Of a stretch of 64,000 bases of DNA, positions 8,283-16,302 are shown in pieces. Made by a program: the position numbers and the translations under genes. Within the stretch, counting starts at the first letter, position 1, and the number at the start of each line of letters is the position of its first letter. The stretch is from Secundilactobacillus kimchicus JCM 15530 (GTDB taxonomy: Bacteria > Bacillota > Bacilli > Lactobacillales > Lactobacillaceae): the NCBI RefSeq assembly GCF_001433995.1, contig NZ_AZCX01000002.1, positions 124,001 to 188,000 of the forward strand. The letters are read 5' to 3'. The notes under the pieces were generated by a model. The model ran no database searches. It saw only the letters and a list, made by a program, of their open reading frames with translations, and was not told the origin of the DNA.

Positions 8283-8981
8283 ATGTGGCACATCATCGTC
8301 ACATCAACGCCTCAGCTGATTGAAGCTGGGCTAAAATACACAATTCCAATTTCAGTTATTTCATTTATTTTAGGATTGGTTCTAGCATTGGTCACAGCGT
8401 TAATCCGAATTTCGACAAAGAAGGGTGCCTTCTGGATTTTAAAAGGCATTGCGCGGTTTTATGTCTGGCTATTTCGGAGCACGCCCCTACTGGTGCAATT
8501 ATTTATTGTTTACTTTGGGCTGCCCTATTTAAAAATTGCGGGGCTGTTTCCTAACGGGATTCAGATGAGTCCCGTCACCGCCGGAATTTTGACCTTTTCG
8601 CTGAACACTGGGGCCTACTGTGCGGAGACGATTAGGGGCGCCATTTTATCCATTCCCAACGGGCAGTGGGAAGCTGCTTATTCTATCGGCATGACGCGGA
8701 CAACGGTCCTACGGCGCATTATTCTGCCACAGGCCGTCCGGGTGTCGCTGCCACCGCTGGCGAACAGTTTTATTGGCCTTGTCAAAGACACTTCGTTGGC
8801 CGCTTCAATCACCATTGTCGAAATGTTTGAAGTCAGTCAGCAGATTGCGGCCCAAAATTACCAACCTCTGGTTATGTACTGCTTGGTTGCGGCCCTTTAC
8901 GCCGTTGTCTGCACGGCCTTATCCTGGTTACAAGGGTATCTTGAAAAAGTGACGTCACGGTACGTCACAACGTCGAATTAG
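8283..8981 (+). CDS. amino acid ABC transporter permease (polar amino acid type)
   Basis: This 232-aa membrane protein is a HisM/GlnP-type permease with about five transmembrane segments. It carries the conserved cytoplasmic loop GAILSIPNGQWEAAYSIGMTR, with EAA...G followed by the RRIILPQAVR coupling sequence. It is the first gene of a three-gene operon (permease, ATPase, binding protein) behind the T-box. Because of the methionine-type specifier, the likely substrate is methionine or another sulfur amino acid. The start ATG has AGAGGGGGG upstream. Confidence 0.9.
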   Translation: MWHIIVTSTPQLIEAGLKYTIPISVISFILGLVLALVTALIRISTKKGAFWILKGIARFYVWLFRSTPLLVQLFIVYFGLPYLKIAGLFPNGIQMSPVTAGILTFSLNTGAYCAETIRGAILSIPNGQWEAAYSIGMTRTTVLRRIILPQAVRVSLPPLANSFIGLVKDTSLAASITIVEMFEVSQQIAAQNYQPLVMYCLVAALYAVVCTALSWLQGYLEKVTSRYVTTSN

Positions 8982-8990
8982 GAGGGCGCC

Positions 8991-9734
8991 ATGATTGAAG
9001 TAAAGCACTTAAATAAGACGTTTGATGGTCATAACGCGTTAACCGATATTTCGGTTCAGTTTCCGAAGGACCAGACCACGGTGATTGTGGGCCCCTCGGG
9101 TTCCGGCAAGTCCACTTTGTTGCGATCACTGAACTTTTTGGAACGGCCAGAATCCGGCATTTATCAATTTGATTCAGACGAGATTGATTTAAGTCAACCC
9201 ATCTCGAATAAAACCATTTTAAGTATTCGGCGCCGCACGGAAATGGTCTTTCAAGGTTACAATCTATTTCCCCATCTTTCCGTCTTGCAAAACGTGATGG
9301 AAGGCCCTATCCAGGTTCAAAAGGTCAAAAAAGCGGCCGCCCAACAAGCGGCTATTGACCTTTTGGGGAAGGTCGGGTTGGCCGAAAAAGCATCGGTCTA
9401 TCCGAGTCAACTATCTGGTGGGCAGGCCCAACGAGTTGCCATTGCCCGCTCATTAGCGATGCATCCTGAATATATTTTTCTAGATGAACCGACCAGTGCC
9501 TTGGATCCGGAGTTGGAACTTGAAGTGTTGAAGGTGTTACTGCAAATTGCAAGTGAAAAGCAGTCAATGATTATTGTGACGCACAACATGGCCTTTGCTC
9601 AGCAAGTGGCGAACAAAATTGTGTTTATTGAAGATGGTCATGTGTTGTATGATGGCGGGTCAGACGCCTTCTTTGAGACAGATAACCAACGAATTAAGGA
9701 TTTTATCTCAGCAATGACATTTTCGAATATATAA
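8991..9734 (+). CDS. amino acid ABC transporter ATP-binding protein
   Basis: The 247-aa ATPase energises the transporter encoded by its neighbours. It shows Walker A GPSGSGKST (about residues 33-41), the Q-loop in MVFQGYNLFPHL, the signature LSGGQAQRVAIARSLA, Walker B FLDEPTSALDPE and the switch His in VTHNMAFA. This is the layout of polar amino acid importers (GlnQ/HisP group). The start follows GGAGGGCGCC; the gap to the permease is 9 bases. Confidence 0.92.
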   Translation: MIEVKHLNKTFDGHNALTDISVQFPKDQTTVIVGPSGSGKSTLLRSLNFLERPESGIYQFDSDEIDLSQPISNKTILSIRRRTEMVFQGYNLFPHLSVLQNVMEGPIQVQKVKKAAAQQAAIDLLGKVGLAEKASVYPSQLSGGQAQRVAIARSLAMHPEYIFLDEPTSALDPELELEVLKVLLQIASEKQSMIIVTHNMAFAQQVANKIVFIEDGHVLYDGGSDAFFETDNQRIKDFISAMTFSNI

Positions 9735-9753
9735 ATTGAGGAGTGTTTTCAAA

Positions 9754-10566
9754 GTGGTATTTTCAAGAATCGTTAAAAGAGTAGCCTTGTTGGCAGGGGT
9801 CGTTTTGGTTGGGGTAACCTTAGCGGCTTGTGGGAGTCAGTCGTCTCAATCAGGAAATTATAAAGATAATTTGGCCCAGTCTGGGAAACTGACCATTGGT
9901 CTTGAGGGCACTTATCCGCCATACTCTTACCGTCAAAATGGTAAGCTGACGGGATTTGAAGTGGAGCTAGGGAAGGCAATTGCGCAACAGCTTGATTTAA
10001 AAGCCAACTTTGTCCCGACTAAGTGGGATGGATTAGTTGCCGGGCTGGGCAGTGGTAAGTACGACATTATTTTAAACAACATGTCACAGACCCCAGACCG
10101 AAAAAAGGCGTACCTTTTCTCAACACCGTACATTTATTCAAAATACGCCATGATTACCCGTTCAGATAATAAGGACATTAAGACGGCTAAAGATATTAAA
10201 GGTCGTAATTTCGTGGCGTCTACTGGTTCAGATAACGGCGTTGTGATCAAGAAGTTTGGTGGCAACCTGCGACCAATCGAACAGTTCCAAACCGAACTCG
10301 ACCAGATTCGTGAAGGACGTGCAGACGGTGCAATGAATGCGGAATCTGCCATCACCACCTATGCTAAGGATCATTCCCTTAAGGGGCTCAAGTACCATGT
10401 GCTGACTGAAAACGAACAGCCAGCTGCAAAAATTTCGGCGCTGTTTAACAAGCAGGACGGAAAGTTGCGGGACAAGGTTAATGACGCTTTGAAGCAATTA
10501 AAAGAAAATGGCACGTTGAAGAAGCTGTCTGTGAAGTACTTCGGGACGGATATTACTACAAAGTAA
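9754..10566 (+). CDS. amino acid ABC transporter substrate-binding lipoprotein
   Basis: This 270-aa extracellular lipoprotein delivers substrate to the permease. A basic N-terminus and hydrophobic stretch end in the lipobox LAAC near residue 25. A family 3 solute-binding domain follows: LTIGLEGTYPPYSYRQNGKLTG, GFEVELGKAIA, KWDGLVAGLGSGKYDIIL and FSTPYIYSK. GTG 9754 is chosen as start because GAGGAG at 9738-9743 lies 10 bases before it; a TTG at 9736 would fall inside that site. It is the last gene of the T-box operon. Substrate is inferred as methionine or a relative. Confidence 0.9.
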   Translation: MVFSRIVKRVALLAGVVLVGVTLAACGSQSSQSGNYKDNLAQSGKLTIGLEGTYPPYSYRQNGKLTGFEVELGKAIAQQLDLKANFVPTKWDGLVAGLGSGKYDIILNNMSQTPDRKKAYLFSTPYIYSKYAMITRSDNKDIKTAKDIKGRNFVASTGSDNGVVIKKFGGNLRPIEQFQTELDQIREGRADGAMNAESAITTYAKDHSLKGLKYHVLTENEQPAAKISALFNKQDGKLRDKVNDALKQLKENGTLKKLSVKYFGTDITTK

Positions 10567-10577
10567 ACTAGCTTGGA

Positions 10578-10613
10578 CTAATAAAACCACCCCGATTGGG
10601 GTGGTTTTATTAG
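10578..10613 (+). terminator. strong bidirectional terminator
   Basis: A perfect 16-bp stem (CTAATAAAACCACCCC and its complement) around the loop GATT, rich in A on the left and T on the right. It closes the ABC operon and can also serve the convergent hypothetical gene. Confidence 0.9.
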
Positions 10614-10630
10614 TTGTTGATCGTTAATCA

Positions 10631-11002
10631 TTAACCATGGTGGGTCGAACGATGACCACCAGAGCGCCGACCTTTCAACACCTTACGCTTGAATTTTGGC
10701 CGTGCATCGTCTGCGACAAATTGAAAGTGACGAACCTTACCGGCGTACGGTTGGCCGTTCATGCGAATCCGTAGCCAATCATGCATGGTATCAACGAGCT
10801 GGTTGGCATTGGCCACTTGGGCGGGTTGGCCAGCTTTTTGAGCTGTGGGTAAGACGTCTTCTTGGATTTGTTTGATAAGTTTTTGGTGGTAGCTCACCAA
10901 TTCCATGGTTAGCGGGGCCTGAAGGTACTGGTTAAAGAGTCCTTCGATATAGCGGAGCGCATCCTTTGCGTCCTTAGGCTGATAATATCGATTTTCGTTC
11001 AT
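10631..11002 (-). CDS. conserved hypothetical protein, basic C-terminal tail
   Basis: The 123-aa protein is not recognised. It is predicted soluble, mainly alpha-helical in the first 80 residues (DAKDALRYIEGLFNQYLQ, ELVSYHQKLIKQIQEDVL), and ends with a strongly basic tail rich in Lys, Arg, Gly and His (KFKRKVLKGRRSGGHRS). That tail suggests nucleic acid or polyphosphate contact, but this is a guess. The start has GAGGTG upstream. It is transcribed alone, convergent to the ABC operon and divergent from the LysR gene at 11096. Confidence 0.75.
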   Translation of the reverse strand: MNENRYYQPKDAKDALRYIEGLFNQYLQAPLTMELVSYHQKLIKQIQEDVLPTAQKAGQPAQVANANQLVDTMHDWLRIRMNGQPYAGKVRHFQFVADDARPKFKRKVLKGRRSGGHRSTHHG

Positions 11003-11095
11003 ACATTCACCTCAAAAGTTATCATAGGCACGATTGGGATGTTTGTCAAAAGCTTCTTGGGGTAAAATATCATTAGATGGGAAGGGGGAATTAGT

Positions 11096-11980
11096 GTGGA
11101 ACTGCGATTGCTACGATATTTTTACACGATTGCTGAGGAGTTAAATATTTCGCGTGCTGCGGAGATATTGCATATTACGCAACCAACGCTGAGTCGGCAA
11201 CTGCGAGAATTAGAAATAGAGTTAGACACTCAGCTGGTTGATCGCACCGGCCGCACGTTAGCCTTAACGGAGGCGGGCCATTTTTTAAAGAGTCGGGCGG
11301 CTGAGATACTGACCCTTACAGACGCGACCACTGAGGAGTTTATGGACCGCAAAAAGAACCTGTTTAGCGGTCATGTGGTCATTGGCTGCGTAGAAGCAGA
11401 TAATTCTGACACGTTAGCCATGTTACTGGAGGATTTTGTGAATGACTATCCGCGAGTCACGTTTGAGATTTTTAGCGCAACCTCAGACTTAATTATCGAA
11501 CGTTTAGATCGAGGGCTGTTAGATATGGCCATCTTGCTAGAGCCTGTAAATACGGCTAAGTATAAGACGCTAGCTTTACCTCGAACTGAAACTTGGGGAT
11601 TATTGGTGGGCAGCGACAGCTATCAGGCTAGCCAAGAAGTCATTACACCAGAGATGCTGCCGGGATTACCACTGATGCTTTCAGCCCGCCCAGAGGTCTG
11701 TCAAATGTTACTTGACTGGGCCGCTGTCCCGGCGGAAAAGTTGAATGTTGTTGGCAATTTCAACCTGAGTTTCAATGTTATTCCCCTCGTAGCTCACGAC
11801 GTCGCAGCCGCCTTAATGATTGAAGGCGCTGTGACAGGTCGAACCGGTGATGAGACCGTTTTTGTCCCATTGGCGCCTAAAATGGCTACCGAGTGCGTGC
11901 TTGCCTGGCGTCGCGAACGACCATTATCGCCCGTCGCGGCCGAATTAATTCAATACTTCAAAGATGCTTTTGGACATTAA
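11096..11980 (+). CDS. LysR-type transcriptional regulator
   Basis: The 294-aa protein has a typical LysR N-terminus (ELRLLRYFYTIAEELNISRA, then ITQPTLSRQLRELE) with the winged helix-turn-helix in residues 1-65, and an effector-binding domain after about residue 90. The GTG start has GAAGGGGGA in front. The strong similarity of this type of N-terminus is with the group that controls small oxidoreductase operons; here a flavodoxin-cupin-CMD operon follows in the same direction after a terminator, so it is the probable target. The inducer is unknown. Confidence 0.88.
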   Translation: MELRLLRYFYTIAEELNISRAAEILHITQPTLSRQLRELEIELDTQLVDRTGRTLALTEAGHFLKSRAAEILTLTDATTEEFMDRKKNLFSGHVVIGCVEADNSDTLAMLLEDFVNDYPRVTFEIFSATSDLIIERLDRGLLDMAILLEPVNTAKYKTLALPRTETWGLLVGSDSYQASQEVITPEMLPGLPLMLSARPEVCQMLLDWAAVPAEKLNVVGNFNLSFNVIPLVAHDVAAALMIEGAVTGRTGDETVFVPLAPKMATECVLAWRRERPLSPVAAELIQYFKDAFGH

Positions 11981-11981
11981 T

Positions 11982-12023
11982 GCGTTTCTTTCCCTTGGAG
12001 CCAAGGGGAGGAGGCGTTTTTTT
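11982..12023 (+). terminator. terminator after the LysR gene
   Basis: TCCCTTGG, loop AG, CCAAGGGGA form the core of a stem extended by CGT/GCG at the base and followed by TTTTTTT. It separates the regulator from the flavodoxin operon, so that operon needs its own promoter. Confidence 0.8.
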
Positions 12024-12131
12024 GATTGTTGTATTCATGACAGGCATGATTTGGTAGCAATTAGGCATTGGATGGCAGTCAGTTTAAGTCCTAAGATAGA
12101 CCTAATCTGGCGAAGATAGGAGGCTAAGGTG

Positions 12132-12650
12132 GTGCCCATCTATTATTTTTCGGCTCAGCAAATTGGTAGCGTGACTGAGCAAGTTGCTCACAAAATCGGT
12201 CAGGCGACAGCATCGGTTCCAATTCGGATCCAAGTTACGCCAAAGTACCCCAATGACTGGCACCAGCTGCTGGATCGCGTTCAAGCCGAGAGAGCTGGGG
12301 AGCAACCGTTGACGGTTCATCCTATTCTAGTGTTGAGTCAAGCAGAGCCATTGTTGATTTGCTATCCCAATTGGCAAAATCACCTCCCCCCAGCCGTTAC
12401 CTGGTGGCTGCGACGACTAGAAATAAAGGGGCCGACAATCTACCCAGTCTGCGTGCATGAGGGGAGTGGGATGGGTGATAGTGAAGCCGACATTAAGCAG
12501 TGTATTCCCGCGGCCAAGTTGCAGCTAGGACTGCCCATCCGAGCCTCCCGGGTCGAGCTGGCAGGAAAGGCGATTGAACACTGGTTAGTTGAAACTCATT
12601 TTGTGGGGGCCAACATATCCACGACTGATTTGAAGAAAAGGAGTATCTAG
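12132..12650 (+). CDS. flavodoxin-family protein
   Basis: The 172-aa protein belongs to the flavodoxin-like group found beside cupin and carboxymuconolactone decarboxylase genes. The N-terminal PIYYFSAQQIGSVTEQVAHK occupies the FMN-phosphate loop position but with Gln-Gln where the usual T/S-x-T-G-x-T pattern is expected, so FMN binding may be weak or altered. Later segments fit the family well: LICYPNWQNHLPPAV and PVCVHEGSGMGDSEADIKQC. Two GTG codons stand in tandem (12129, 12132); the second is preferred because AGGAGG at 12118-12123 lies 8 bases before it. First gene of a three-gene operon. Confidence 0.8.
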   Translation: MPIYYFSAQQIGSVTEQVAHKIGQATASVPIRIQVTPKYPNDWHQLLDRVQAERAGEQPLTVHPILVLSQAEPLLICYPNWQNHLPPAVTWWLRRLEIKGPTIYPVCVHEGSGMGDSEADIKQCIPAAKLQLGLPIRASRVELAGKAIEHWLVETHFVGANISTTDLKKRSI

Positions 12651-12653
12651 AAA

Positions 12654-13085
12654 ATGACAAAAAACGAAGCTGTTAAACAAGGTGTGATATTTCCAAGGGG
12701 TCCGGAGAATACGGACTATGCCCAATACTTTACGGGTCAGAGCTATCTTCAAGGGTTAGTCAGTGACCCGGAAGTGACCGTTGGTGTTGGTAATGTGACT
12801 TTTGAACCAGGATGCCGCAATAACTGGCACATCCACCATGACGGGTTTCAGATTCTGTTGGTAACGGGTGGAGAAGGCCTTTATCAAGAAGCTGGGAAAC
12901 CGGCTCAATTACTGAAACCAGGCGACGTCGTGGTGACCCATGACGGGGTGAAACACTGGCATGGCGCAACGGCATCAAGTTGGTTTTCACACGTGGCCAT
13001 TACGGCAGGAACACCAGAATGGTTAGAAGCTGTTGATGATGACGACTACCGGAGCGCCAACAATACAACTAAGGGGGCTGAGTAA
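12654..13085 (+). CDS. cupin-domain protein
   Basis: A 143-aa single-domain cupin. The metal-binding motif 1 is visible as NNWHIHHDGFQILLVTGGEG (His, His, Gln instead of the common Glu) and motif 2 as PGDVVVTHDGVKHWHGA with His ligands. Such proteins often accompany CMD-family oxidoreductases. It starts three bases after the flavodoxin stop and is followed within two bases by the CMD gene, so the three are co-translated. The reaction is unknown. Confidence 0.88.
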   Translation: MTKNEAVKQGVIFPRGPENTDYAQYFTGQSYLQGLVSDPEVTVGVGNVTFEPGCRNNWHIHHDGFQILLVTGGEGLYQEAGKPAQLLKPGDVVVTHDGVKHWHGATASSWFSHVAITAGTPEWLEAVDDDDYRSANNTTKGAE

Positions 13086-13086
13086 A

Positions 13087-13416
13087 ATGACTAAAAAACA
13101 GACAGCTGGTCGTGAGAACCTGGGCGAATTTGCCCCTCAGTTTGCAGCTTTAAACGACGATGTTTTATTTGGCCAGGTTTGGGCCCGTGAGACCGTATTA
13201 TCCGCACACGACCGCAGCCTCATTACGGTAGCGAGCTTACTGACTCAGGGTGTTCCGCAATTGGAAGCCCACATCAGACTGGCGAAACAAAATGGGGTGA
13301 CAGAAAGCGAAATGGTCGCGTTAATTACCCACTTGAGTTTCTATGCCGGTTGGCCTAAAGCATGGTCAGCATTTAGCCTAGCTAAGGCAGTCTATGCGAC
13401 GACTGATGATCTTTAA
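13087..13416 (+). CDS. carboxymuconolactone decarboxylase (CMD) family protein
   Basis: This 109-aa all-helical protein is of the CMD family: RSLITVASLLTQGVPQLEAH and EMVALITHLSFYAGWPKAWSA are the diagnostic segments. The AhpD-type Cys-x-x-Cys is absent, so it is more like the lactone decarboxylase branch than a peroxidase partner. I place the start at ATG 13087, just after the cupin stop; the frame is open upstream but overlaps the cupin. It is the last gene of the operon, followed by a strong terminator. Confidence 0.87.
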   Translation: MTKKQTAGRENLGEFAPQFAALNDDVLFGQVWARETVLSAHDRSLITVASLLTQGVPQLEAHIRLAKQNGVTESEMVALITHLSFYAGWPKAWSAFSLAKAVYATTDDL

Positions 13417-13434
13417 GCCCAATTGACGAATTTC

Positions 13435-13483
13435 AAAAACGCTGACCTAACCGGACATGTCTACGGGTTAGGTCAGCGTTTTT
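13435..13483 (+). terminator. bidirectional terminator
   Basis: AAAAACGCTGACCTAACC and GGTTAGGTCAGCGTTTTT form a perfect 18-bp stem around a short loop. It ends the flavodoxin operon and can also end the minus-strand small gene. Confidence 0.92.
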
Positions 13484-13489
13484 AACTCA

Positions 13490-13639
13490 TTATTGAGGCC
13501 GTTTTAAGAGTTTCTTGAAACTTGTCAGCAACCAGTCCCAGGCGGGTCCCCAGTTCATTAGACCACCAGAACTTGGTGGTGTTTTGACATCTACTTTAAT
13601 CTCAGGTAAGCCATTTTTTTCGGATTTCTTTTGGGTCAA
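13490..13639 (-). CDS. small basic protein of 49 aa, unknown function
   Basis: A small gene not of any family I know. In the minus-strand sense a perfect TATAAT (13664-13669) with a -35-like TTTCGA 17 bases upstream is followed by GGAGG (13647-13651) and, 7 bases later, a TTG start. The protein has a charged N-terminal half (TQKKSEKNGLPEIKVDVK), a Pro/Ser/Gly hinge and a Trp-rich amphipathic C-terminus (MNWGPAWDWLLTSFKKLLK), which suggests membrane-surface association. It ends just before a strong terminator. Promoter, ribosome site, start and terminator together make it a credible gene. An ATG further upstream at 13699 lies above the promoter and is not used. Confidence 0.65.
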   Translation of the reverse strand: MTQKKSEKNGLPEIKVDVKTPPSSGGLMNWGPAWDWLLTSFKKLLKRPQ

Positions 13640-13663
13640 CTTCCCACCTCCGATACGACCCTC

Positions 13664-13692
13664 ATTATACCCCATCCGGCCCGTCATCGAAA
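13664..13692 (-). promoter_or_regulatory. promoter of the 49-aa gene
   Basis: In gene sense: TTTCGA, 17 bases, TATAAT. The transcript would start a few bases before the ribosome binding site, giving a very short leader. Confidence 0.55.
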
Positions 13693-13781
13693 TGTGCAAA
13701 GCGACCCGCGACGGTCATTAGGTAGTGGTTTTGGGGGCAATGTGTTAAACTTAGACATCAGTTATGAAAGTGGGTGAACCG

Positions 13782-14948
13782 ATGAATTCTAAAGTGAATG
13801 ACCTTCAGTATGCGTTACGAACAGGAGCATTAGTCAATGTGTACCAAGTTGATGATGATATTGTGTACACGGGATTTGTGCTAAACATGGACGAACAAGG
13901 CATTATCGTGGCCACATATGACGATGGTGGCGAAGAAGACGGTGCGGTTTACCTATCTTATTCAACCGTCGAAAGCGTCGAATTTAGTAGTAGAGACTTA
14001 GATAACATTGAATTTCGAATTAACTATGCCGAGGATCATCAATCGCTGGGCTTAGGGCAGATTGCCACTGATTTTAATGATGAGGAACCGTTATTGAACC
14101 AGGTTGTTGAATCCGTCATGCAAAACGAAGCGTTCGCCATGGTCACCCTTAAAAATACAGATACCTATCTCGAAGGTAAGATTACCCGGGTGTTTGACAG
14201 CGACTTGGAGTTTTCGCTATTTGACAAGTTTGATTTAGGGCACCATGAGCGGTTAACTATCGCATTTGAATCGGTGGGACTCATTGAATTCAACGGAAAG
14301 GAACTCAGCATCCAGGACCTGGCCATGGCAGGGATTGAGAAGTTGAAACCGGTTGAGGAAAGTAGTGTTGAGAGTGCATCGGCCATCGGCCAAGTGTTAG
14401 AAATGGCGCAGGCTGAAGACCAATTCCTGTCCTTTGTCCCGAAGTCGGATCCGGAGATGTTTTTTGTGGGCCAAATCAACACGCTGACTGCCGATACTGT
14501 CATTGTGAACCTGGTCGACATGGCCGGGCAGTTTGGTGGGTACTGGTTAACCAAGCGGTCAGCAATCGACCGAGTCACGTTTGAGTCGGATTATTTGCAG
14601 GTGATCAGTCAGTTTGTCATGCTGAATAAGGCATTGGCGGGACTGATACCAACGGCCTTAAACGATGAACGGTTATTTGATCCGACAACCGATTTGTTTC
14701 AATCCGTATTGGGCCAAGCTGCACAATTCAAACGGGTGCTCAGAATCCGACTGCATAGCGGTGAGGTGATGGTCGGTTATCTCAGTCAAATTGGCGCCGC
14801 CCAGTTTATTTTTCATGAAGTGGATGAGGGTGAGGTCCAAAACCCGGTTGGTCAACTGATTGCCACCAAGGATGTTGAAGAGATTGCCTTTGATTATTTA
14901 GAGGCGATTCTAATTGAAAAACAGTTAAAAGTGCAGGGTGACCTGTAA
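13782..14948 (+). CDS. hypothetical protein with four Sm-like beta modules
   Basis: A 388-aa acidic cytoplasmic protein of unknown function. Reading it through, I see four copies of a module of about 60 residues at roughly 16-76, 117-178, 214-274 and 317-376. Each has a first strand, a Gly at the start of a second strand (YTGFVL, LEGKIT, FVGQIN, MVGYLS), an acidic loop, and an ending of the type V-x-x-V/I-x-F (VESVEF, VGLIEF, IDRVTF, VEEIAF). Spacing is about 100 residues with helical linkers. This resembles a tandem Sm/LSm-like fold, but no known family is assigned. ATG 13782 is preferred over 13764, which lacks a ribosome site. A small membrane protein gene follows. Confidence 0.75.
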   Translation: MNSKVNDLQYALRTGALVNVYQVDDDIVYTGFVLNMDEQGIIVATYDDGGEEDGAVYLSYSTVESVEFSSRDLDNIEFRINYAEDHQSLGLGQIATDFNDEEPLLNQVVESVMQNEAFAMVTLKNTDTYLEGKITRVFDSDLEFSLFDKFDLGHHERLTIAFESVGLIEFNGKELSIQDLAMAGIEKLKPVEESSVESASAIGQVLEMAQAEDQFLSFVPKSDPEMFFVGQINTLTADTVIVNLVDMAGQFGGYWLTKRSAIDRVTFESDYLQVISQFVMLNKALAGLIPTALNDERLFDPTTDLFQSVLGQAAQFKRVLRIRLHSGEVMVGYLSQIGAAQFIFHEVDEGEVQNPVGQLIATKDVEEIAFDYLEAILIEKQLKVQGDL

Positions 14949-14965
14949 GTTTGGAGGATGTTGAG

Positions 14966-15322
14966 GTGTTTGATTTTTGGAATAAATTACCCCGTTGGTT
15001 ACGGGATTCGGTTTCGGTAACGGTGCTCATGGCCATTTTATTGATTGCCTACGATTTGCTGATGCCGTTGCTGACGCATCAACCGTATTCCATCACAGCG
15101 GTGATGTCTTTTCCATTTCAAGTAATCGTTGCTTTTGTGGTCGTTGCGTTATACAACCGGCATAAGACGCAGTCGCAAGAAAAGGAACGTCGCGCCAAGC
15201 AGGCCAAGCTAGAAGAGGAAGCGCGACGGGCAGAACTAAAAAAACAACAGCAGGCGCACCAACATCAGGTCAATGAGAAACGAAACCAGGTTGCCGCTCA
15301 AAAGCAGCACCGGACGAAATAA
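14966..15322 (+). CDS. small membrane protein with charged coiled-coil tail
   Basis: The 118-aa protein has two predicted membrane spans (about residues 14-35 and 48-67) and then a long, highly charged helix rich in Gln, Lys, Glu and Arg (KERRAKQAKLEEEARRAELK), a likely coiled coil in the cytoplasm. The GTG start at 14966 follows GGAGG by 8 bases; a TTG at 14951 would overlap that site. It lies 17 bases after the four-module protein and probably shares its transcript, so the two may act together. Function unknown. Confidence 0.75.
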   Translation: MFDFWNKLPRWLRDSVSVTVLMAILLIAYDLLMPLLTHQPYSITAVMSFPFQVIVAFVVVALYNRHKTQSQEKERRAKQAKLEEEARRAELKKQQQAHQHQVNEKRNQVAAQKQHRTK

Positions 15323-15332
15323 CAAATTAATT

Positions 15333-15382
15333 AAAAAAGCGTTCCAGCAAGCAATATGAAATGCTTGCCGGGACGCTTTTGT
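15333..15382 (+). terminator. bidirectional terminator
   Basis: AAAAGCGTTCC-AGCAAGCA and TGCTTGCC-GGGACGCTTTT form a long stem with small internal mismatches between the convergent genes at 15322 and 15387. Confidence 0.85.
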
Positions 15383-15386
15383 CATC

Positions 15387-16226
15387 TTAATCAGTATAAT
15401 ATTCGATAGCTAATGCCCCAATACCAGTGTAGGTACTGATGACGGGACCCGCCTCATGAATCGTGACGAGGGTCTCTGGAAGGGCCGCTTTTATTCGTTG
15501 AGAGATTTCGCTAACGGTGGTGAGGTTGTCCACGTGGGTCAGACCGACCTTTGCTGGGGAAACAGCCTTAATGTCATCAATGACCGCGTCAATTTGTTTA
15601 TTCAGAAACTTCTTGCCGCGGCCTTTGGCTGCAACTTGTAGTTCACCATCGACAACTTCTCCCATGACCTTAATGTTCAACAGACTTGCGATACCGCCAG
15701 CTGCTTTACTCAGCCGACCACCCTTGATTAGGTTTTCCAACGTGTTTAAAAAGACATAGATTTTGGTGTGGCTACGGTGAAGGTCAACGGCTGCGATAAT
15801 GGCTTCTAAAGGTGCGCCATTTTTAGCCAGTTTAGCTGCCGTGATGACTTGAAAGGCCAATCCCCTATCGATGGACAGGGAATCAATAACCGTCACGTCG
15901 GTTGCCGACATATCGGCTGCTTGGCGGGCCGCATTGACGGTCCCGCTTAAAAAGTGAGTTAGCGATAAGCATAGAACGCTGTCGCCATTCTGGCCAAGGC
16001 GGTCAAAAACTTCTAAGAATTGACCGATTGAGGGTTGACTCGTTTTAGGCAGCTCGGTGTCGTTGATTAAATGAGTCAGAATCTCGGTATTTGTAATATC
16101 TTGACCGTCGTTAAAATATTCTTGATTACCAATTCGAACGATTAGCGGAACGACTGTTATTGGTAATGTTGCAAGTTCTTCCGCAGTTAATTGGACGGTT
16201 GAATCTGTTACGATTTGAATTGCCAT
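15387..16226 (-). CDS. DegV family fatty-acid-binding protein
   Basis: The 279-aa protein is a DegV/EDD-fold protein, a group that binds fatty acids and in staphylococci and streptococci acts as FakB for the fatty acid kinase. Diagnostic features are IVTDSTVQL at the N-terminus, TSQPSIGQFLEVF (about residue 80), the lipid-contact segment SGTVNAARQAA, and RGLAFQV. I start it at MAIQIVTD (16226), which has AAGGAG upstream; the frame runs 18 codons further without a site. No FakA gene is in the window. Confidence 0.9.
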   Translation of the reverse strand: MAIQIVTDSTVQLTAEELATLPITVVPLIVRIGNQEYFNDGQDITNTEILTHLINDTELPKTSQPSIGQFLEVFDRLGQNGDSVLCLSLTHFLSGTVNAARQAADMSATDVTVIDSLSIDRGLAFQVITAAKLAKNGAPLEAIIAAVDLHRSHTKIYVFLNTLENLIKGGRLSKAAGGIASLLNIKVMGEVVDGELQVAAKGRGKKFLNKQIDAVIDDIKAVSPAKVGLTHVDNLTTVSEISQRIKAALPETLVTIHEAGPVISTYTGIGALAIEYYTD

Positions 16227-16302
16227 TAAAAGCACTCCTTTTGTCAATGCCGTTAACCAATTGAACCACATATTTTGCAAAATGTAAAATTGCGGGCGTT
16301 TT

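Noticed and set aside
8114-8323. Plus-strand ORF of 69 codons
   Set aside because: It runs through the specifier, T-box and terminator of the 8020-8262 leader; the base pattern is that of a structured RNA and there is no ribosome site.
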